In this document: positions 11,682 to 23,324 of the stretch, piece after piece
Position numbering within the stretch: the stretch's first letter is position 1
Layout of the letters: every line of letters starts with the position of its first letter
From: Carya illinoinensis
Lineage: Eukaryota > Streptophyta > Magnoliopsida > Fagales > Juglandaceae
Reading direction: 5' to 3'
Assembly: GCF_018687715.1 (NCBI RefSeq)
Contig: NC_056752.1
Span: 48,525,837 to 48,589,836 of the forward strand
Length of the DNA: 64,000 nucleotides
Position numbers and translations under genes: made by a program
Notes under the pieces: model-generated
Told to the model about the DNA's origin: nothing
Seen by the model: the letters and a program-made list of their open reading frames with translations, nothing else
The model's database searches: none

Positions 11682-13400
11682 TCTACCCCCTCCTATTTTA
11701 TCTCCATTATCTTCTCATGATAATTTTTCACCACTAAATACTACTACTCCCATTTACTCTTTAAGCCCTAGCCTTGACTTACCTGAAATTTCCACCACAT
11801 CAGTAGATCCTTCACCTCCAGTGACTTCATCAAACAATCATCCCATGCTCACACGCTAAAAAACAAGAAACTCTCAGCCCAAAACCTTCCCTGATTTTCA
11901 TCTTTACTATTCCACTAAATATCCCTTGTGTGCACTTACCTCAAATTCAATACCTACTCCACCCTTTACTTTTCACCAGGATGTTAAGATTGATGCTTGG
12001 CGTGATGCAATGGGCGAAGAATTTCAGGCTCTACAGGCTAATGGCACATGGTCTCTATATCCAAGGTCAAGCAACCTCAATGTGATTCGAAATAAATGGG
12101 TCTATAAAGTCAAACAAATGGCAGATGGATTAGTAGAAAGGCTTAAAGCTAGACTTGTAGTCAAGAGTTTCAAGTTGTTAGATGGTTTGGACTATTATGA
12201 GACTTTTAGTCCAGTGATTAAATCCTCTACTATAGAATTATTTTAGCCTTTGCAATTCATTATAACTAGCCTCTTAGGAAATTAGATGTTTTAAATGCTT
12301 TCTTGCATGGGTCCTTGGAGGAGGAAGTCTTTATGGAACAACCACCTGATTTTATTGATGCATCACTTCCTAATCATATGTGTAAACTACATTAATCACT
12401 CTATGTCTTAAAACAGGCACCTAGAGCCTAGTTTTATCGTCTCTCTCAGACTTTAATTCAACTTGGCTTTTGTGAATCTCATGTAGACTATTCTTTGTTT
12501 ACTTATCACAAACCTGGAGTACATATCTTTATACTTGTATGTATTGATGATTTAATAGTGACAGGAACACATCTCTCCATAATCATGAATCTCATTTCCT
12601 GCTTAAAGAAAGATTTTGCTATGAAAGATTTGGGATCGCTACATTATTTTCTCGGCATACAAGTCACTAGGAATCAGTCAAGACTTTACTTATCTCAATT
12701 CAAGTATATTACATATGTACTTTATAGGGCCAAGATGGCTGGTGCTAAACCTTGCTCTACTCCCCTAGTAGCAGGCACCAAGCTCTCACAAACCACTAAT
12801 GATCCTCTACAAGACATTACTAGCTATAGACAAATTGTGGGCGCCTTTCAGTATTGCACCCTCACATGCCCTAAGCTAGCCTTTATGGTTAACCAACTCT
12901 GTCAATTTATGCATGCTCTCACCTCTCTACATTGGTCTGCTACCAAGTGTGTATCACACTACCTAAAAGGCACCTTGCATCACAGCCTTCACTTTGTCAA
13001 AGGATCTTTGCAACTTTAGGCTTTCAGTGATTCTGATTGGGTAGGTGATGTGATGAACCGTATTTCAACAACTAGTTATGCAGTATTTTTTGGTCCTTGC
13101 TTAGTGTCATGGAGTGCTAAAAAGCAACTTGTAGGGTCTCGCTCTAGCATAGAATCAAAATATCGAGCCATGGCATTTGCAACAATAGAAATCTATTGGA
13201 TTCACATGCTTCTCTCTAATCTTCAAGTTCCATGCACTTCTCCTCCTATACTTTGGTGTGACAACTTTGGAGCTCTCTCACTTGTAGTCAATCTAGTTTT
13301 TCATGCAAAGACGAAACACATAGAAGTGGATTATCACTTTATTCATGAGAAGGTTGTTCAAAAAGACATTATTCTTCGATACTCATCTACTTATGTTTAG
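11682..13400 (+). pseudogene. Copia pol remnant: reverse transcriptase and RNase H, broken
   Basis: After the TCTAC duplication the reading resumes in the linker between integrase and reverse transcriptase. The reverse transcriptase part (11926-12246, 12247-12494 with stops, 12495-13019) shows the NKWVYKVK, ETFSPVIK and CIDDLIVTG motifs; the last stands for the usual YVDD-type catalytic box. RNase H follows at 13020-13400 with SDWVGD, SWSAKKQ, SKYRAM and CDNFGAL motifs. Stops at about 11860, 12244, 12393, 12429 and 13017 and the missing protease and integrase make it non-functional. Confidence 0.88.
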
Positions 13401-13487
13401 CTGGCATACATATTCACCAAAGGACTTACTTCATCTTGTTTTCTGTTTCTTCAGGACAAGCTTTCAGTCCGTGAACTCCCTATCAGC

Positions 13488-13498
13488 CTGAAGGGGGA
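13488..13498 (+). other. Polypurine tract of the copia element
   Basis: The purine-rich GAAGGGGGA-like run immediately precedes the 3' LTR, as expected for plus-strand priming. Confidence 0.7.
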
Positions 13499-13747
13499 TA
13501 TTAGGGATAAAGATACAAATGTAGATGAAGATAAACACAACACTGAGGAAAAGGATAGAGACTAGTTGTTAGGCTAATTGTTATCTTATCTTAGAATCAA
13601 ACTAATATTTGTATTTGTACAGATAAGCCTTATGTAACTACTGCAAAGATATCCATACACATGTAACATCTATATATATAAGTCAAATATACTGAGAGCA
13701 GCACCTTGCTACATTCCTTTTTAGCACTATTTTTATTAAATCTTACA
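13499..13747 (+). repeat. 3' LTR of the copia element
   Basis: This 249-bp copy of the 5' LTR runs from TATTAGGGATAAAG to ...AAATCTTACA. It differs by scattered substitutions and one short insertion. Confidence 0.9.
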
Positions 13748-13752
13748 AGATC

Positions 13753-14767
13753 AACTAGATACTTTGGGGGTTTTGTGATAACGAACTCGATCTTGTAGCA
13801 GTAGTTATGACTCAAACTAAATATTTTATAATGAGTAGGGCTCCTATGATCATGTCGAGAAATGGTTAATTATGCTGGTCGCCCTCAAAAAAAGAAGAAG
13901 TAAAACTGTCCCAAAGTTGAACAAAGTCAACATAGTTTCGAAGTTGGTTGAAACTGGTTAAATTACATTGAAGATTGCATAATTTTCAAAAGACAGAAAT
14001 GTTATTCATCATTTTTTTATTATAGTTTTTTAATTATTTGTTAATATGAAATTAAATAATTGACAGAAAAAATATAAGATAATAAAGAGTTTTTAATAAT
14101 TTAATACCACGCAAAATAATGATAAACTGACGGTGAATAGATTTTTCAATTCTCTGAAAAAAACCTGACCAAGACCGCCACCTTATATTTAAAGATTTTT
14201 CAAAAAAATAAAATAAAATCATAACGTAGTCCAGAGCTTTCTGAATGGTTCAGTTGCAACTCATGAAGCCATTTCCTGGCAAGTTATTAGGAATGCAAGA
14301 TAAAAAGTGCTCTGCATCGGCAATTTTCCTGGCAGATTCTGGTTCCACGCCTGAAGAAAAAAGTCAATAAACAAGTTTCTAAAAGCTTTTTGACCCAGTT
14401 ATCCCCAAACCCAAAAACGAAAACTTAAGGTCGTATCTGGTTTATTAAAAGTTGTGAAGAAAGCGTAAGTTTGTATTTCCTTTCAGGTTAAATATGAGGT
14501 CGAGATATTGCTGAGAATTGTTTTTCGATGACACGACATATTATCGTAGAATCTATAAAACATCATCATCTTAGTAATAATTCTGTTTATCTGATGAAGC
14601 CATATCAAATTAAGGAAGGTTTTTTGGGAGAGAAGAAGAAGAACACGGAGGAGAGCTAACGGCTATGCAATCGTGAATAGCTATCAACTTCGCAGTTCAG
14701 CATTTTTCCATAATTTGCACAATTAAAACCGGTTTTTTTTTTCGTTCTTTTGTTCTTTCTCTAGGAA

Positions 14768-14802
<35 letters not shown>

Positions 14803-16083
14803 GATGGACTGGAGTTTCGAACAAAAGGGACAGGCCTCGTGCGGCCAAACGAAGATCAAAAAGAACCCAAGGAAATAAACATGCGGAAAAAAAAAAAAAA
14901 AAAAAACGTAGGACTACTGGTAAAACTAGTAAATAAATCCTGAGCTTTGTTTGACTTTCTATCTATTGGAGAACAGACAACGTTGTTACATTCACAAAGT
15001 CCGAATCTTATGGCCACCCACTTAATGCAAACTATCCCAAAAACTTTCATCACTATGGATTTTAGGCACAACTATTTCGTTTGGTTCAATTCCTTGCAAG
15101 AAAAGAGAACCTTCTGACTAGTACTTGTTTAATTATTGTTCACAACAAATAATATAGACCTTTGGATTTTTGTGTTCTGTTTCCAATCAGAACTTTTACT
15201 TTTATCAGTTCGTCAAGGGGTCTTATAATTGTAATCTCTGTCGCTCTCTCTTTTTATTTTTCTTAGTTTTGATGTTTGACCTGAGGTTAGATTTGTCAGA
15301 CACCAACAGTTTTTAACACTTTGGAATAATATAATCCGTTTTCGGTGATTATGGGCATTTGATTGTTTTTCTTTCGTAGAGTGTAAATTGGGATATGAAA
15401 TATCTCCTTATTTTTATAGATTCTTTTTGAGAAATAAAATAATTATGATGGGAATTTTAAGGGCCTAGGGTTACTTTTTCATCCTTTGGTTCTCATTCAG
15501 TGCTTGTTTATGATTCTACAAGCCGCGGACTCACTTGGGTCGTCGATATTACTTGATTTGCTCGTCCGGGTAGTTGAGAGACCTTTAATTCCCTTAGGGG
15601 TGGGTGAGTTTCTCTGTTGTATCGTCTCAAGAGGTGAGTTTTCCTTCTCATCTCATCTGGGTCTTCGCTGTTTTTTCGATTTTAGCAGCTTTCGGCATTG
15701 AAAATTGAGGGGTTTTTACGGTTTACTCAATCTTTTGAGGGAAATTTGATTAATTTTTCTGATATATCGGTGATAAGAATATAGGGTTTCGTTTATTTTG
15801 GTTCCAGGATTCTGTAACTAACTATGGCCATCTAGTATTTGGGTGGGTGGCAGGGATTTGGATTGTTTGCTTGGTTAGTGTTTTAGAATCTGCTTGTGGG
15901 TCTGGATTGCGTTTGGGTGGATTCTTGCTAGAGAGGAAATTGGTGCTGCTGTGGAGGGTTTAAATCCAGTGGATGTCATAATTTCGACTTCTAATCCTTC
16001 TGTAAGGAGCCTGTGACTGTGAGGCTTGTGTTGCAAAAGATAATTGGTGGTTCTTCTCTCCGAGAAAGGATACTTGCATTGTA
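13753..16083. other. Intergenic DNA and probable 5' region of the ARID gene
   Basis: A GA microsatellite lies at about 14771-14800 and an A-run near 14886-14905. From about 14900 the base composition becomes less AT-rich. The last several hundred bases before 16084 probably include the promoter and 5' UTR of the ARID gene, but no transcription start can be fixed from sequence. Confidence 0.5.
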
Positions 16084-19000
16084 ATGATGTTTCATTCTCA
16101 AGGAGCTTCAAAACACACCTGTAGTCTTCTTGCTGCTACCTGTGGGAAAAATTCGGAAAAACTTAAAAAGGATGATGCTGCAGAGGATAAGCCGAGATAT
16201 CCCTTTCCTGAGTTGGTGTCTTCTGGACGTTTAGAGGTGCTGTAATGCATTTTTGGTTGTAAATGTTCTGTTTTTAATATGAGATATGAAGCGTGTGACA
16301 TAACTTATATTTCCTGTATGTTCATTGTTGGCCCCTTCAATTATTTTTGCTCTCCATGTGCAGGTTCAGACTCTGACTAGTCCGAGCAAAGCCGGGTTTT
16401 GTAAGATTCTGGAATCGTATAACCCGAGTATTGTTTACTTGCAAGGAGAGCAAATTGCAAATGATGAAGTTGGGCCTCTTGTGTGGGAAGGTGTTGACAT
16501 GTCCACACCCGAAGCTATATCTGAGATCTTTGCCACCACATTGCCTACCGCTGTATGTGATATATCTATATTGAGCGGGCTAAGTACACTCTTTATGTAT
16601 ATACCACTTCATTCTCTGTAGCTCTTCCTATATATATATATATTGTGGGTGGGGGGGAGAAGATCGCCCTAAGTGGTCAATGCATCTGCTTCTTATGCCG
16701 TAGCCGCTAGTGTTTACTATTTTATGATTGGCACATGCGTCTCATGATCTCCACCCCACTTCCTGAAGTGAATTTCTACATAGCAATCATTAAATATGAA
16801 GACATTTGGTCAGAAGTCTGGTTTGCATCAGAATCCTAAAATGTTACTACTTTCAAGTTCAGAGACATCCATGCTTCGAGTAATAGGATTGGGTTTTTAA
16901 TTCTGAAGTCTGCAGGTAGTCATATGTCAGTATGTGGTAACTTTAATTTTAATCTTAATCTTTTGAGAAATATATGATATCTCTTAATGTGTCTGCTAAA
17001 TAAATATTGAAATGGAAAAATTGGAAGGCATGTGAGAGAAAAGAGAAGCAAGTATGCACTTAAGCTTCTTAATCACTGAATTAAAAAAGAATTAGTCAAC
17101 GTATTTTCATCATGGTAAGAGAATAGAGCAAAGTGGATGCAGTCATTTGGCAAGACAATAAGGAATTAGAAGAAAACAGTAGGAAAATGCCAGGTTGGGA
17201 TAAAATTGAAAATAGCTCCTGGATGATATGTGCTGCATGGTCTTATCCTGTTCCTTAAACTCCATGCAGTTTTTGTTGACTCTCTTGTTGTTGAGGCTAT
17301 ATTTTGATTTTGATCTGATTTAATTATTTATTTGCGTGCAGGTTTATTTGGAAATCCCAAATGGAGAAAAAGTAGCAGAGGTGCTTCACTCAAAGGTGAC
17401 TGATTGTCTTGTGGATTTTCACACATGCCTTTCTGGCTTTCACCATAATGTTATCGCATAATTAATAAGTTTGGTGTTATCTACTTGGCTCTGAGTCCTA
17501 TTGCTGGAAGTTTGCATTTTTTATCGTTTAATGTGATTTTGTTCAAGGACTGAAAAAATTATAATTTTAGTTCAAGGAGAATTTGATTAAATTGGGATGC
17601 TTCACTTTTGCAGGGGATTCCTTATGTGATATATTGGAAGAATTCAATTTCATATTATGCCGCTTGCCATTTTCGTCAAGCATTATTCTCAGTGGTACAG
17701 AGGTATATAATCTTTTATGCAATAGGTGCATGCAAATGTGGCAAGGTTTATTTTTGCGATTTTCTGTATACCTGGGTTGCAACTCTTTGTGCTTTGAATA
17801 TAATTACCTTTATAAAAAGGTTTATCTGTGCAATTTTGAGGCAGCATATAAACAACTATTTCTATCTGCATGCTTGGAGGCATGTATAAGGAAAAAAGAA
17901 AAAAACAATCTGCATGCTTGGAAGCAAGATAAATCATCTCATGGCAGAGCAAAACTAGTCCTCTGTATGGTCAGATTATGTATATATATATATATCTATT
18001 TTGTTGTGTATGTGCACATGTGCCTACTCATGCCTTATAGAGTACTAAGATAGCAGCATGCTAACTAGAAACTTTCCATATTTGGGTGGTTTGGTGGTTG
18101 TGCTTATTTGCTTTATGGACAAATTTGATACTGATTGAGCCATTGAGGTTTTGTCTAGATCTGAGTTTGCCTGAGTAACCCTCAGCAAGGAGCTTGGCCC
18201 ACATCATCACTTAAATTTACTGTTCTTCTTATGCTTATGATGAGTCTCTGGTTGGCATCTATGCATCCAGGACATTGATCTACATTATCTTTATTCTAAT
18301 GCTTAAATCTAGTCTTCCTAATTAGATGTGGTTACACTTACTTAGAGAAACTCACTGGCTGCTCTGCCGATAATACAATATGAGATGGTATTTCATGTGG
18401 TCACTTTTGTTGGACTGCAGTTCCTCTACTCATGCATGGGATGCTTTCCAACTTGCACGCGCTTCCTTCAGGCTTTACTGTGTAAGAAACAACTATGTCC
18501 TTCCTGCTAACAGCCAGAAGGTTACCGGTGAGCTGGAGCCATGCATTCTAGGGGATCGTTTGAAAATCAATGTTGATCCCCCTGAGATAGATGCGGAGGG
18601 AGAGGGAGATGATGAGAGTTCTTCAGGTGCTCTGCCTGCTATAAAGATACATGATGATGATGTGACCTTGAGGTTTCTTGTTTGTGGAGTGCCTTGCACA
18701 TTGGTAAGCTTGGACGGATCTCTCTTTAATGGTCTCTATGTTGCTCCTTCGCTTATGAACTGTTAATTACTTAGGAAACAAACGATTTCTTTTCAGGATG
18801 CATCTCTATTAGAATCCTTGGAAGATGGCCTCAATGCCCTCCTGAACATTGAAGTAAGTGTGATGATGGTTTGTCTATACAGATCTTATCTGCTTGTGTT
18901 TGGTATCATCTTTACGGTGTGGGGAGGTTTTAATTTCCTCTTTTGTTTTCCTTGCATTGTTCATTATGTTCATTCAGATACGTGGGAGCAAACTTCACGG

Positions 19001-22000
19001 CAAGTTTAGGTATTACTCATCTTGATGTGTCTTTATAATGTTACATGGTTGTGTATTTTAAATTCTTTTGGCTATGGTCAACCTAATCTTTTAAACAATA
19101 ATTCTACATGTTTGCGAAGTGGTACTTATGCTTTTGTTGGCAAGAAAACCTACTTATGCTGGTATTCTGGGTGTTTTTGTTGATATGATACTTCGTGGAG
19201 CTTTGAACTTCTTCAAAAATGTTATACCTTTTAACTTTCTAATGTATCAATACCTTTCATATGCGGTTTAGTGCTCCTCCGCCACCCCTTCAGGCAGGGA
19301 CATTTTCTCGTGGTGTTGTGACCATGCGATGTGATGTGACAACCTGCAGTTTTGCCCACATCTCACTTCTGGTGTCTGGTAGTGCGCAAACTTGCTTTGA
19401 TGATCAGGTAATCCAAAAGAATTTGTGACATCGTCTAGTATTGGAGCTGTTAAACTCTTATACCATATGATTTGTTGTTCTTCAGCTTCTGGAGAATCAT
19501 ATAAAGAATGAAATTATTGAGAAGAGTCAACTAGTTCATGCACTTCCTGACAGTGAAGAAAACAAAATTACATTCTCAGAGCCTCGTAGATCTGCTTCAA
19601 TTGCCTGTGGGGCAGCAGTATTTGAAGTTTGCATGAAGGTCCCTTCATGGGCTTCACAGGTTTTTCAACAAACACTATCTCCCTCCCTCGCACTTTTCTT
19701 TTATTCCCTTTTTGTAAGCGTTGTGAATTTCCTTGCAAGGCTTGTTCTTGTCTTACTTGTACATTGACTTTTTTAAAGTAAAAGCACAGAATAAATCAAA
19801 TTGTACCTTGACAGGAAATCTAGTGCATTAGTTCAGTTGATGACTTTCTTTTGTTTTTTTTTAAATATATTTAAGGTCTGTAAACCTTCCATTTGGTTTT
19901 GTTAATTATGGGGATCTGGATATGGGGGTGAGACCTTGGAGCTAGAATTTAACTGCAGGAGATACTGGTTACAGCAATTTGTAATAAATGGTGCCATCAC
20001 TATAGGACTTAAATGCTTAAAAGTTTGACCTAGAAGACTTTTTGATTATCTAAGTTCTTGCAGATTCAAAAACACTGCTTGTAACGGCTAATTTCAATAT
20101 TTAGACTTTTTCCCGCATTTGCAAAATGAGGAGCCTGGGATTGACATTTGATTAATTTGCAAGTGGGTTCATGGCGCCTGTGGGTGTCTTCACCAACATT
20201 ATTGCAGTCGTAGTGGTTACTAATATGTAACTATACAGCTTTATTTGATCAAGCATTTGACAAACAAAATGAATTTTGTTCATGAAAATGGTTGAACTTA
20301 ATATTATTGGAAATCTGATTTTGCATTTAGCTGAATGACTTAGCATGAAATTTGTGGTGGACCTACTTTGAAAACCCATATGATGGTGGAGTCAAATATA
20401 TCATATTTTCAGACATTTAGACTGCAGAAGATTTGAATAATTACGATTCATTACAATGTTTTGAAGTGGTGACAATTTAAGCCCTGGGGTGAACCTTGAG
20501 AAAACTATTCGAAATTCATTTTTTGATGTTCAAGTTCTTTGACTTTTTGGACCTTGGCGAATCTAGAAAGTCACTTGGACATTTAATCTAAATTGGTTCC
20601 AGAGAAACAGTTTTTACGAGTGCACTTACACTGTAGACTTGATTTGCGGCAACTAGTACTGGATGTTAGTTACCATGCCTATTGTGGTTGTGTTTTCAGG
20701 TTTTGAGGCAGTCAGCACCAGATGTTTCATATCGTAGTTTAGTTGCACTAGGCATTGCCAGCATTCAGGGATTGCCTGTTGCTTCTTTTGAGAGAGATGA
20801 TGCCGAGCGTCTACTTTTTTTCTGTCCAAGGCATGGGAAAGATACCTGTACAGACAATTTAATGTTTAGCAGCCCCCCAAGTTGGTTGAGACCACCTGCT
20901 CCTACTCGAAAGAGATCCGAACCAAGCAAAGAGACTACGCCTGGTTCTCGTAATGGTGTGTCTAATAAACGTGATGTAGAGGACAGGGATGCCAGATTGA
21001 GGAATGGGGTTAGCATGCCCTTACTCCCAGCTCGGAAAAAACTGAAGGTTGCTGCAATGAGGCCTATCCCTCATGTTCAACGCCATAAAATGACACCATT
21101 TTCTGGAATGTCTGAGGCAGATGGGCATGAAGGAGGCCAAGTGAAGGCTAATTTGCCAGTTGTTGCCCCTACAAAGCACAGTATTGTGGGATCAACTCCT
21201 ACAACACAGAGAAGAACATATTCAAGCTCATCACAGGCCAAGCAGATTATTTCCTTGAATCCACTACCTCTGAAGAAACATGGGTGTGGCAGGAGTCCAA
21301 TGCTTACCTGCTCTGAGGTGAGTTGTGTTTGGCTGTCAAATCTGGCTGTTTTTGGAGTTCCACTTATCCCATTCTTGCGTATTTCATTAGGTTAAATAAG
21401 AAAAGAAAACTTTTTCATTGTTACCGATCAAAAAAAAAAAAAAAGAAAAGAAAAGAAAACTATACAAAATGAAACGAGATATCTTTACTCGTGAACTACC
21501 TGAAATTTGTTTCCTTGATCAAAATCTTGATACGGGAATTAAAAGTTTTGCCAAGCGGTTGATGGACCAAAATCTTGGCCATGGAACACTTTGAAACGTT
21601 TTAGTTTTGTGGTAAATGGCGGACTCAAAAGTAATAAATTGGGACTATATCATACCCTTTTGAGGTAAAGTGGGGCATAAGCTTTTCACATGTATGCCAG
21701 AAAGCCAAAGGGAGTTTTATTTAACATAATGGTTTATTTAGTAACTTCTATTGATTGAAGAAAAGGCTTGTCCTAAGTTCAATGTACCTCACATATTCCA
21801 ACCCCAAAGAGTTAACTATATGATCTATACATCAACCCATCCTACCGTAACATTTGTTACGTGGTAGCCTGATCCTTAAGAAATCAAATTCCAGTTAGGA
21901 TAGGATTAGACCCAAAGTATCTTTAGAAATCTTATGGCTGCATAGGACCCGTGTAATTTATTGTTTTTGTAATTATTTGTTATTCTCTTGTAGGAGGAGT

Positions 22001-23324
22001 TTCTGAAGGATGTGATGCAGTTTCTAATCCTTCGAGGGCACACTCGACTTATCCCTCAAGGTGGACTTGCTGAGTTTCCAGATGCCATACTTAATGGGAA
22101 GCGTCTTGACCTCTTCAACTTGTACAAAGAGGTGAGTTCATTGCTTTGTTCTGATTGGTGGGAACTGTTAGAATTTGGTACTGAAGCACAGGGTTTTCTC
22201 AGGTGGTTACAAGAGGAGGCTTTCACGTTGGCAATGGTATCAACTGGAAAGGGCAGATCTTTTCAAAGATGCATAATTACACAATGACAAATAGAATGAC
22301 TGTACGCCCTATAATCCTTTCTCTGGTCTTTCTACTTTATTCTGAGACATCTAAGGATACCTTTTTTCAGTTTGCAAAGTTTTTTTTTTTTTTGTTTTGG
22401 GGGGGGGGGGGGGGGGGGGGGGGGATGAAACATGGAAAATGGGTGGCAGCAACGATAGTAAATAGGTAGGGTTATGGGAGGGAACGAGTGCTTACTCCTA
22501 GAGAGGTTGGGATTCCTGAAACTGTCTAAATGAAGGATTCAAATATGGTGGTAACTTGTAACAAGCATATTTAGAATCTATAAGCTGAGTACAGTAATAG
22601 TTACATCGCATAAGACCTGTGAAAAATCAAGTAGATTATAATACTTTTTATTTGATTTAGATAATCTCTCTGTATTAACAGGGTGTTGGTAATACGCTAA
22701 AAAGACACTATGAAACTTACCTTCTAGAGTACGAATTGGCTCATGACGATGTAGATGGAGAGTGTTGCTTGCTATGCCACAGGTTTGTACTTTTCCCCTT
22801 TTCTTTTTTCCTGCTGACATGATAAGTAATTGTATTATGTTAAAATAAATGTTTGCTGACAGTGGAATTGCATGACTGTTTAACAGTAGTGCACCAGGGG
22901 ATTGGGTGAATTGTGGCATATGTGGTGAGTGGGCCCACTTTGGCTGTGACAGAAGGCAGGGTCTTGGTGCTTTTAAGGTATCAGCACTGCAACTATACAA
23001 GCACCTCTGGGTTGTGAATAATATCACGTCCATAACTTTTGTGCATGTCAGGAGTTGCATCTTGATTGTATATTCTACATTTGCTTCATTTCACTGTAAA
23101 GAAGAACTTGCATTAACATGCAGAGTTAAGTGGATCCATCAAAAGTTGGGATTTCTTTTGAAAAGCTATCGTTGTAATAATTTGTTTTCAACTTGCAGGA
23201 TTATGCAAAAACAGATGGGCTGGAATACATATGTCCACATTGTAGCATTACAAATTTCAAGAAGAAACCACAGAAAGTCGGAAATGGATATTCCCAAGGC
23301 TTGATGGTATCACGACCACTGTGA
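16084..23324 (+). CDS. ARID4: ARID and PHD-finger protein, ARID4 type, 15 exons
   Basis: The exons are 16084-16236, 16364-16552, 17342-17395, 17614-17702, 18421-18703, 18797-18853, 18978-19009, 19272-19407, 19486-19659, 20700-21317, 21994-22131, 22203-22301, 22682-22782, 22887-22977 and 23199-23324. All introns have GT-AG ends and the joined frame stays open for 779 residues. The start MMFHSQG is followed directly by conserved sequence. The ARID DNA-binding domain is at about residues 596-700 (FLKDVMQFLILRGH, LFNLYKEVVTRGGF, KRHYETYLLEYE). A C-terminal PHD-type finger follows at about 702-760 (CCLLCHSS, CGICGEWAHFGC, YICPHC). The N-terminal half is a long conserved region without a named domain. 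Arabidopsis At3g43240 (ARID4) has this architecture and is described as a member of the nuclear PEAT chromatin-silencing complex. A basic Lys/Arg/Ser-rich linker at about 450-590 may carry nuclear signals. The gene appears intact. Confidence 0.93.
22399..22424 (+). repeat. G26 homopolymer after a T-run, in an ARID gene intron
   Basis: A run of 26 G follows a T13GTTTT stretch in intron 12, between exons 22203-22301 and 22682-22782. Such a long G-run can form G-quadruplex structure on the sense transcript and is also prone to sequencing length error. Confidence 0.85.

Larger units (their letters stand above)
6929..13752 (+). mobile_element. Decayed Ty1/copia LTR retrotransposon carrying a nested solo LTR
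   Basis: The element proper is 6934-13747, with paired LTRs at 6934-7170 and 13499-13747. A primer binding site follows the 5' LTR and a purine tract precedes the 3' LTR. The flanks AGACC (6929-6933) and AGATC (13748-13752) look like a target duplication with one mismatch. The order gag, (gap), reverse transcriptase, RNase H is that of copia. Numerous in-frame stops and LTR divergence make it a fossil. Without the nested insertion at 7898-11681 the element is only about 3.0 kb, because the region from the end of gag through protease and integrase is absent. Confidence 0.9.
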
